From Nyssa sinensis (Eukaryota > Streptophyta > Magnoliopsida > Cornales > Nyssaceae), in assembly GCA_008638375.1 (NCBI GenBank), contig CM018051.1:31256740-31320739 (forward strand): a DNA stretch of 64,000 nt, read 5' to 3'. A model generated the notes under the pieces. It saw only the letters and a program-made list of their open reading frames with translations, had not been told where the DNA came from and did no database searches. A program made the translations under genes and the position numbers. Positions 55,661-64,000 of the stretch are shown one piece after another (within the stretch, counting starts at the first letter, position 1; every line of letters starts with the position of its first letter).

Positions 55661-57996
55661 TTGACAGTAATCAGACCAAAGGAAACAGATTTTTGGGCGA
55701 TATGTAAATATATTGTGGTGTTGGTAGTGGTGCTGCAATTGGAAGAGCAATAGCAGTGTTGGTTTGATTGGATTTGGGAGAAAGGAGATGGAAGTTCTGC
55801 TGTGTTTAAAAAATATATATAGAGGAAATAAATTGGAGCAGCAGGGAAATTTTATATGTACGTGTGTTTGTGTAGCAACTGACCGAGAGGGAGAGGAGGA
55901 AAAATAAAGCAGGATTGAGTGGGGTAGACTATGCGGCAGCACATGCCTTTCCAGTATGGATGGGTTGAGTCTAGTTAGTGGTACTGTGAGTGCAGCAGGG
56001 ACTGTTTTGGGGGGTTCAATACGGCTGCAGTGATGAAATTGGAGGATGTTAATTTTAGTGATTAAAATGAATGCTTGAAGCATCAAGTGTAAGCAGTCCC
56101 ATTTTTGTGGCAGGATGGGCATATTGGCAAATCAGCCTCAATCAGAGCAGCTTGTTGGAGAAACAGTTGCGGCAGAAACTGCAACGGAGATTCAAACGAG
56201 TGTTGAGCGCCTGCTTGTGACATTTGACGGCAACTAGATAAAGGTTAGATTAAATTATCGTTAATTATTTCAGATTTAAATAGAACTTTATAGAATTATA
56301 ATTATGCCCAGAAATTATGGTTAATTATGAATTAACCAGAGGAATAAATTAATTAAATATTAATTTAATTAATTAGAAAAGGGAAATTATTAAAATGACC
56401 CTAAATCGGAAAATAGTCCAACGGACTCCGATTTAAAATAAAAGAATAGTGAATTTTAATTATTCCAAGCATTCCGGACTCAACCGTGGAGTCCGATATG
56501 CGAAAAGAGATCCCGAGAAGTAAGAACCCGTAAAAGTACAAAATGACCGTTTTGCCCTTTTTAGTACAGAAGTCCAAATTGAATCCGCAAAAGCCTAAAT
56601 CGACTTTGTTCGACATTCCGGATTCAATAGTAGAGTCTATTCAAGTAAAAGAAATATCAATAGTAAAGAGAGATAAAATCTGATGAATAGCATAGTTCAT
56701 ATAACTATAGACTGAGATTGAGCTTCCTGAATCATAGGAATACCGAGAGACAAGAAGAAGGTGGTTTTGACCTTCTAGACAGATACAGTAAAAGGTAAGT
56801 AAAATTCGATCTCTGCATGTGTTACATTCCAAGCTACGTTATAGTTCATTGTATATATATTGCTTATTGTACTCTGTATATACACACTAGTGTTTATTTA
56901 GCCACATTGATATTGCCTTATCATGTGGGAGACAGTTATTGATTTCTATATATATCTGGATCATGATTGTACACTTGTGCACAGATTTCTTTATGTACAT
57001 TTGTACCTAGGGCCGCAAGGGCTAGATAGTTTTATTCGAAGTAGTCTAGTAACCGTAGTTTAGCTAACTATCGTTACGTCAGATTGCCTAGAACCAGTTA
57101 TGATTCCACCATACTCTTCGTGGAAGATAACATGATCCCGATATATTATTAGTGCCTGATTTATGCTCAGTCACATCTCCATCTGATGCTATTTATGACC
57201 TTCGGGTCCAGGTTTCGAGTAGAACATTTACTACGTCGCTATGCAAGGCATGGGACGTACAGTTACAGTGTACACAGAGCAGTATTCATACAGCCCGAAC
57301 GGATCTGAATACTGGCTCAGGGGGTAGCCGGGCCCCACTAGTGCATCTCAGTTTTAGTTGATATCACTATCCTTTATTATTGAAATTCATAGCTTGATCA
57401 TGTTATATTGTTATTGAACGATCATGAGATTTTACAGCTTTCAGTACAATGCTTACATTCCATACTTGATATAGCTCATGATGTAGCAGTATGATATTGT
57501 TGGCATAGCAATTTCATTTCCTTATCATTTGACTTCGAACATTTGATTTGAGTTATATATTCATTGACTGGCTAGCATTCTTTTATACCCTTGTGCACAT
57601 GGCAGAGTAAAGGACTACTTATTGAGTTTTCATAGCTTATCAGATACTACACAACATTTTGTAGGCACAGATCTCGAGAACAAACCATAGAGCTTGATAG
57701 CTAGGAGGTGGACATTTACTTTTGAAGTTGCAATGTAATACTTAGTACAGACAGTCTTATAGCTCTCCCATGTTATCCACGTCTTGGGGATAAACAGTTG
57801 TTTTATAAATTTTGTATTCCGCATTTCGTAAACATTATATATATCACATGCAACTTTTATTTATTTTCTTCTACATTTTAGTTGTTGCATGTTAGTAGCA
57901 TTGATCGTGTTGCAAGTTGAGACCCTTGGTTCGACAAGCAGCGTCGGATCGGGTGCGCGACACGAGATCCACATAAGGTGGTCTCGGGTCGTGGCA

Positions 57997-58905
57997 CTCA
58001 GTATAAGATAAATCATAAGGGATAGTGTCATTCAATAATTGTAGTCATATCAATCATATAAGAGATGCATTTACTCTGTGTCAGGGTTTGGCACACCCTC
58101 GGTCTTTTGGGGCCTGACATACGCCCCAATGAACTCCAATGAATTGCCATATGTTCGTTCACGAACTTGACCCATAGGTCTCCAATGAATCAAAAAGCAT
58201 CGGATGGATATTATGACTAAGCACAAATCCGGCATACGTAAACATATCATGATCATAAGTGATTCCATAAGAGTATAAAAATGGAATATCATATATATAG
58301 TAAATCATAACAGTAGGCCTTTCAAGGCATGGTTCAACATGATAACAATGATATAGCAGTCACTCAATGTCCACAAGATAAAACAATATCACATTATGAA
58401 AAATAATAATATCTGGTACATTCAAGAGTACAAGTTCGACAGTAAATAGAATAAACTTGGCTTGGAAACACCACATGGAAGAGAATAGGTTTTACTTACC
58501 TCTAAATGCGTTCCTAGATCAATATCCGGTGGTTTTGCCCTTTCCTTTTGAGTCCTCTATACATCAGTAAATACATCTCAGATCTAATGTTATTCATCAA
58601 ATTTTATGCCTTGCTATCATAAGTATCTCTATCACTAATTTAGACTCTACCATTAAGTCTAGAATGCTGAAGAAAGTCGGTTTAGGCTTTCGCGAAATTC
58701 TATTTGGGTTCGAGTATCAATAGGGATATTTTGGTCATTAGCATTTCTACAAGTCTTTGTTTTCTGGAGTCCCGTCTCACAAAACGGACCCCACCATTAG
58801 ATCCGGAATGCCTGAGATAGTCAAAATACACTATTTACTTATTTTAATTGGACTTCGCATTATTTTTCTATTATTATATTAATTTAATTAATTTAATATT
58901 ATTTT

Positions 58906-58945
<40 letters not shown>

Positions 58946-60403
58946 TCAAAATGGTTCACACGGGCATGCTTGTCAAAATGGTTTGGGGTGAGCTTCCCTT
59001 ATATGTGGTCTCAGGATCCAATCTCTAAGGCCGCAGCCCCTTTTATTTTTCTTGATTAGTTAATTTTATAATATATGTATATTTAGTGATCATATGACCA
59101 CACGTGAGCCCATGGCTCAGTGGTTTGTGTATCTCATCCTTGCCCTAGGTCCAAGGCTCAACTCGCAGGGGCAACAGCCCCTGCGTATTTTTTCCCACAT
59201 TTTCTAAGCCAAATAGTGACCAACGAATTAGATTAGGGATAAACTATCCCTGTTTCGATTTCAATTCCTTAAACCCCCAACCAAACAATCCCAATTCATA
59301 TTTAATTTAAAACACACCCTACACCCAAAACGATGCAGTCTCAACCCCACTCCCTAAAATGGTGCTGTTTAAAGTCCTGTTCATCATCTACTTCCCTGAT
59401 CGTCCGATGAAGGAACAGTAGGGTTCCGTCTCCTTCTCCAGTGACGGCAACCTATTTTTGATCGAGTTTTGGCCTGTTTTCAATGCCATTTTCTCCATTT
59501 TTCCCTCAAGATCACAACCATAGATTTGGTTTCCTATAAAACCATTCCTAGTTCCACGAATATGAAAAATTTCAGTGGCTTGGGTAAAAATCCCAAAATT
59601 CTGGTGAGCTAGTTCTATGCAATTTCCTTAATTTTTTTAGCTCTAATTTAATTCTAAATGGTTTCTGCACTATTGAGGATCAATTTCCATAGTTAAAACA
59701 AAGTTTGAAGCATGAAATTTTCAAAACCCGAATTATCCCTTAAACTTGCAACTCACTAGTTCTGCCTCTTCATGGCATCATTTCTATTGATTTTTTTGCA
59801 TAATACTCCCTAATTCATGGTGATTCAGACCCTACTAATAAAAGCTAGATTCATGCTCTAAAACATAAAAACAGTAGCTTGCTAACTCACCTTATTTGCC
59901 TCAATTTCTGTTTTTTGTAACTCCTCTGAACTCCTAGGGTTTCTCTTCTGAATCTCAATCTTCTCCATTTGGTCTCAGCTCCTCAATCTTTTTCTTTGTT
60001 TTTCTGATTTCTCTCAAAATGCCCCATTGTATTTATAGGCATAAAACCTCCCATTTGCCCCACTCTCACGCCCATCTTTTCTCTCTCTTCTCCCCTTTCT
60101 TGCAGCCATTTTTGATTGCCTTCAACGGCCCCTTTGTCCTCTATCTCCCACGTCAATTTATGCATATATATATATATATAATCACCCATCCACTTGCTTT
60201 GGGTGTCGGCAGCTTTGCTGCCTTCACCACACCCGCACAACATACACTTGACACACACTGGTCACACAGCACACATGCACACTACATATGCTGCCTACTC
60301 CTTTCCCTTTACTTTTTTCCTTTGTATTTTATTTCAAATACACATATATAATTATACTATACCTTATACATATATATACATGTATATTATACCTTATTTA
60401 TAC
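57997..60403 (-). mobile_element. Minus-oriented gypsy LTR body, interrupted on both sides
   Basis: Shows the reversed family order: TTTTACTTACCTCTAAATGC (about 58490), 'GACTCTACCATTAAGTC' and 'AACGGACCCCACCATTAG' blocks (58640-58800), a TA microsatellite (58910-58941), 'AGGGATAAACTATCCCTG' (about 59235, compared with 29645 in the Tekay-like LTR), then pyrimidine-rich and CA/TA-rich sequence. It is split at 60403 by a solo LTR and resumes at 63863. Confidence 0.6.
59113..59164 (+). other. tRNA-like pol III box pair (SINE-like relic)
   Basis: TGGCTCAGTGG (59113-59123) fits a tRNA A box. GGCTCAACTC (59155-59164), 31 bp later, is a degenerate B box. It does not fold as a complete tRNA by eye and lies inside LTR-like DNA. 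It may be a SINE remnant or chance similarity. Confidence 0.35.
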
Positions 60404-62150
60404 TGTCACACCTCGAATTTCCACGAACCTGGGGGTGAGTGAGATAAAATAAGACAGGTAAATAAATGACAATCTAAAGGATTTAACTAGACAGATGTTC
60501 GTTCTCATTAAACACATAACATATAAAGTACAGTCTATAAAACAAATTGTTCATGTCAATATGGGCTTAAGCCCTTACATCTCAAAGTGTGCCCCAAGGG
60601 CCAATTATAATTCCAAGTTTCCTTCCCTTTCTTTTGTTAAGGTCTCATCAAGTCTCACGTAGCAGGGGCATCATCTGTAATATGGTATCCCACGAATGGG
60701 TCAGCTCAACTGCTGGTATAATATAATGCTAATACAAAAAACAAAATTAAGGCGTGGCATGTGCAAGTGTACATTTATATCTACATGTCATCCACTATCA
60801 TCAATGCAGTACATGAACACTATGCGTGACGCACCCATGCAAACTCCATGCCACACCCATGTCTTGCTTTACGGTCCTTCCCCATTGGCCTGCAAGTACC
60901 ACAGTATGTCTCACTTCATGGTCCGGACCCCATTCGCATGGGAGTACTAATGGCCGATTTTGGGTTTTTCATTACAGGATTTACACCTTCATAGTGCACA
61001 GCACGACGTGCTCAACCCACACTATGCTTTTAAGGAATCACACTATGCCAATATGCCTTAATTCCACTATGTCATAATGAAATCTCAACTAAACATTTTA
61101 TCAACACATAAAGCATGCTTTAAGTAATGCATATTCTACTTAAAGCAATAATGACATTAAATCACAAGCTCCTTCCACAAGTTTGCATATCATGAACAAT
61201 CAATTCAATCACATGCTTGATTTACACATTCACCATCTTAACAATTCTCTAAAAACATAAATCACACACTGTGCCAACACATGGAATATACATATAGTCA
61301 TAATCCACATTCATCACTCAACCAAACATTCAGGAAAATGACAAGAAACACATAAGCATATAAACAATCAAGCAAACATGTGGGTCACTAAGTCAGCATG
61401 GCAATTATTCCTAAACTTAATCTTATTTCTTACTTAGCAAAATATCATATCTGATGGGTTGGTCTCAACCCTAAGAAACCGTGCTTGTGGTGTAGCCAAA
61501 CTAATCAATGAGAATGCAGTCCATTTTACTGTCTCCAACTGGAAGGTCTAGACTGCCTTCTCCTTACCCTTCGGTATTCCTAAAATCATTACGACACAAC
61601 TCAATCTATCTCTACTTGAATTATTCTATTCATCAAATTTTATATTTTTATATCATGAATTCTTATTTTACTAGTATAAACTCTACCATTGGGCCCGAAA
61701 CGTCAAATAAAGTGGGTTTAGGCTTTCGCATAATTTAATTTGGGCATTTGTACTAAAAGGGCAAAATGGTCATTTTGTACTTTCACGGGTTCCTACTTCT
61801 CGAGACCTCTTTTCATAAATCGGACTCTACCGTTGAGTTCAAAATATTCGAATTAATAAGAATTCACTATTTGTTTACTTTAATCGGAGTTCGTTTGACT
61901 GCTTTTCAACTCAGGGGCATTTTGGTAATTTTTAATATTCCTACGGGTCTTTTATTTTTTTCGGGACCTCGTCTTGCAACACGGACCTCACCATTGGATT
62001 CAGAATGGTCAAGATAGTCAAAATACACTAATAACTTGTTTAATTAGGACTCCGGGATATTTTGGTATATTTAATTTAATTAATTAAATATTTATTATTA
62101 TATAACATATACATATCTATGCCAAAAGAGGACACGGGATTGTCTTGTCC

Positions 62151-62199
62151 TCACTGGCCATACGCTCCTTACTCTCTCTATAGGTTACAGGTTCGAGTC
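62151..62199 (+). other. tRNA-like pol III box pair (SINE-like relic)
   Basis: A weak A box (TCACTGGCCATACG from 62151) and a good B box, GGTTCGAGTC (62190-62199), lie about 30 bp apart. No full cloverleaf is seen. Confidence 0.35.
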
Positions 62200-62247
62200 T
62201 TGGGTTGCACATCTTTTTGGCTTTTATTTCTGATTTATTTAACTGTA

Positions 62248-62248
<1 letters not shown>

Positions 62249-62283
<35 letters not shown>
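62249..62283. repeat. (TA)n microsatellite
   Basis: About 35 bp of uninterrupted TA, inside the solo LTR, between the two tRNA-like box pairs. Confidence 0.95.
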
Positions 62284-62286
<3 letters not shown>

Positions 62287-62314
62287 TAACAACATAGGAC
62301 CACATGAGCCTTAG

Positions 62315-62366
62315 TGACTCAGTGGTTAAGGGGGTGTCCCAATGCGCGCGCGTGGGGGTTCGAGTC
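62315..62366 (+). other. tRNA-like pol III box pair (SINE-like relic)
   Basis: TGACTCAGTGG (62315-62325) and GGTTCGAGTC (62357-62366) are close to consensus A and B boxes with 31 bp between them. The preceding GAGCCTTAG resembles the 5' end of plant tRNA-derived SINEs. It lies 33 bp after a pure TA run. Confidence 0.4.
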
Positions 62367-63224
62367 GTAGGCATCCCGTTTCCATTTCTTTTCTTTTTCA
62401 TATCTTCCCCCCCCTTTTTTTTGAACAGTTGGGCCCAGCCCTTGAGGCCCAAATTTTTACTCAAACAGCCCACTATGAAAACCCATTGATTTAAAAAGAA
62501 GAGGCCCAAACTCAACAGCCCAACCTCAGTAGCCCCTTCGTCCCACGATTTCCTGGCCAATTGCCGATCATCGTCTCCGGCCACGTCACCGGAGACTACA
62601 TGTTTTTTCCTTCGTTTTCCTCACGTTTTCATGTCAGTTTTTAGCTATTTTTGCACCAAATTGATCCTAAGACATTGGGGGATAATTTGGGACTGTTTTG
62701 GACCTTCAAACCTCACCACCTCCGAGACACCCACTAACTTTTTCAGCCATGCATGCAGCCTTTCCGGTGAGCTAAAGTTTTATTTATTTCATGAATTTTT
62801 ATTCTCTGTTTTCACTTGATTTCATTTCAGACCTAGAAAAAAATGATTTTGAACATTCTTACATTATTTAAAACAAGTTTTTAAACAAAAAATAACACTT
62901 TACGAATTTGACCCCATGACCTGCAACTTAACCTTTCTAACTCATTTCTCAATCTTTTTAGTTGATTCCTTTTACATTAATTTCCAAATATTATACTCTA
63001 CAAGGCCCTCAATCAATAACTAAACTATCATGCTTCAAAACAAGCAGTATACATGAAAAATTCTAGAGAGAGAAAATAAATGAGTTTGTGATTTTTACCT
63101 CAACAATGGCACCTCCTTCTTCTTGTTTTGCTTCTAACTTCCTTTTAAGGTATCTAGGGTCAGGCTAAAGTAGTCCTGCAGTTTTTTTCCCTCCTTCTTG
63201 TCTTCCCTTCACTTTTTCTCTCTA

Positions 63225-63536
63225 CCTCACTCTCTCTCTCTCTCTCTCTACTTTCTCTCTCTATCCGAACCCACACAATGCAAGTCTAACTTGCACAGCT
63301 CCCTCCCTTACACTGTTTTATGCACTCATTTACCCCTTTCCCTCAAGTAGCTCCTCCCCTAACAAGTTATCATCATTGGTCTGTGTTTTCCCATTTCCAC
63401 ACTCACACTCAATGCACACAGCACACACACTCATTCCCCTTTTCTACACTCACACAACCACACGCAACACACACAGCTTTTTCTGATTTCTCCTCCTGTT
63501 TCTCTCCCTTCTCATTTAATGCTTGTGTAATGTGTC

Positions 63537-63569
<33 letters not shown>

Positions 63570-63715
63570 TATATGTATACGTCATATCACACACACATAC
63601 CAAACACAATCATTCTGTATTTTAATTTTTTTATTCTTTTTATTCATTTTGTTTCATTCTTATTTATTTATTTTTACTTTTATTTAATTTTGGTACACAT
63701 GTATATTTATTCATT

Positions 63716-63747
<32 letters not shown>
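63225..63747. repeat. CT, CA and TA microsatellites at the end of the solo LTR
   Basis: CTCTCT at about 63228-63250, CACACA-rich sequence 63395-63475, and (TA)n at 63537-63562 and 63718-63747. The same kinds of repeats mark the corresponding end of the Tekay-like LTRs near 30600 and 38400. Confidence 0.85.
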
Positions 63748-63751
<4 letters not shown>

Positions 63752-63862
63752 TATTTTCCACAGTTTAAATTAATTAAAATTAATTAAAAATTAGAGACAT
63801 TCAAGTAATGCTCTATAATAATTAAAAAAAAAAAATTTATTCCAAATTTTCAAGTCTTTACA

Positions 63863-64000
63863 TATACATCCATATATATCCATATATATACATATATACA
63901 TTTTTTCTAATAGTATATATATACACTCATATCAAAGGGGCTACGCATGCATGCAAACGTACACATGCATGAAAATACGTGCATGCACGCATTACAAGGC
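63863..64000 (-). mobile_element. Continuation of interrupted minus-oriented LTR
   Basis: TA/CA-rich sequence following the TATAC duplication, presumed to continue 57997-60403. It is cut by the window end, and no LTR terminus is visible. Confidence 0.4.

Larger units (their letters stand above)
53885..57996. mobile_element. Fold-back arrangement of two gypsy LTR pieces
   Basis: The left end TGTCACGACCCGAAACCC is the inverted form of the right end GTCTCGGGTCGTGGCA, and about 39 bp at each end are complementary with a few differences (both include CGACACGAGATCCACATA in one orientation). From 53885 to about 54204 the LTR U5 side reads on the minus strand; from about 54233 to 57996 the sequence reads as a plus-strand LTR. 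The turn is marked by a 29-bp inverted repeat. Flanks CTCAA (53879-53883) and CTCAG (57997-58001) differ at one base. It has no coding content. It may be one mobilised fold-back unit or an in-place inversion. Confidence 0.5.
60404..63862 (-). mobile_element. Solo LTR, Tekay-like, 3459 bp
   Basis: On the plus strand it opens TGTCACACCTCGAATTTCC and ends CAAGTCTTTACA, bracketed by TATAC. It shares with the Tekay-like LTRs the GGGCTTAAGCCCTTACATC and GTGTGCCCCAAGGGCC palindromic block (60562-60601), GGTATCCCACGAATGGGTCAGC (60684), AAGGCGTGGCATGTGCAAG, and the 'TGAGTTC...ATTCG' and 'CACTATTTGTTTACTTTAAT' stretches near 61820-61890. It has no coding region. It also holds two tRNA-like box pairs and three AT/CT microsatellites. 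Confidence 0.8.
60399..63867. repeat. Target-site duplication TATAC around solo LTR
   Basis: TATAC at 60399-60403 precedes TGTCACACCTCG, and TATAC at 63863-63867 follows AGTCTTTACA. The match is perfect, but the flanking DNA is TA-rich, which slightly lowers its weight. Confidence 0.8.

Noticed and set aside
55023..55661. 212-residue minus-strand ORF
   Set aside because: It lies in GCA/GTA-rich LTR sequence, has no recognisable domain and overlaps other long frames over the same low-complexity DNA. The open frame is explained by composition.
56220..57996. Plus-strand solo LTR with its own TG start inside the fold-back
   Set aside because: No TGTAAC/TGTAAT start with CTCAG before it could be found between 53885 and 56220, so the left end of the plus-oriented part is undefined.
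62315..62366. A functional tRNA gene
   Set aside because: A and B boxes are present, but I cannot form an acceptor stem or full cloverleaf by eye. The better reading is a SINE-like remnant.
1..64000. CRISPR array, bacterial operon or phage-like system
   Set aside because: No evenly spaced direct repeats with unique spacers and no prokaryotic gene organisation. The tandem repeats found are minisatellites in plant LTRs.

Overview
The window looks like AT-rich repetitive DNA from a flowering plant, probably a eudicot with a large, transposon-dense genome. The basis is the plant-type LTR retrotransposon clades, the plant tRNA-iMet and tRNA-Asp type primer-binding sites, and the fragment of a plant O-fucosyltransferase family gene. 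I see no intact host gene, no rRNA gene, no functional tRNA gene and no CRISPR array. Almost all the longer ORFs come from microsatellites or from frames inside LTRs.

Layout. 1-1961: right part of a plus-strand gypsy LTR, mostly a TCTG-rich minisatellite. 1962-3507: decayed minus-strand chromovirus (Tekay/Del-like) pol (integrase, RNase H, RT). 3508-18360: minus-oriented LTR-derived DNA split by a 3.9-kb solo LTR (3810-7752, target duplication CCCTA), containing a ~1.4-kb direct duplication, and split again by a non-autonomous Athila-like element (11097-17914, target duplication GGTCA). 18361-24957: short-internal-region gypsy element with one truncated and one long LTR. 24960-27111: 3' end of a dead Ty1-copia element. 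27530-43740: a nest. The oldest LTR fragment holds a solo LTR (38716-42350, duplication AGCTA) that carries a shuffled piece of a host O-fucosyltransferase gene. Within 2 bp of that LTR's left tip, a 10.8-kb Tekay-like element (27935-38712, duplication CTATG) has inserted. 43741-50030: inverted LTR fragment split by a plus-strand solo LTR (44481-47950). 50030-52250: minus-strand Ty1-copia debris with a recognisable integrase. 52300-53880: minus-strand relic of a plant gypsy-type gag-like protein. 53885-57996: LTR-derived fold-back structure. 57997-60403 and 63863-64000: minus-oriented LTR split by a third solo LTR (60404-63862, duplication TATAC).

How it works together. This is a record of repeated nested insertion followed by LTR-LTR recombination, which leaves solo LTRs, and by internal deletion. 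Both elements with paired LTRs and perfect target duplications lack most of pol, so they must have moved using enzymes supplied in trans. Several inactivating changes (Asp to Asn, Trp, Gln or Arg to stop, Cys to Tyr) are G-to-A or C-to-T, as expected of cytosine methylation and deamination in silenced DNA. The most unusual object is the host-gene fragment at about 39590-40114, whose two segments lie in the reverse of their normal order inside an LTR.
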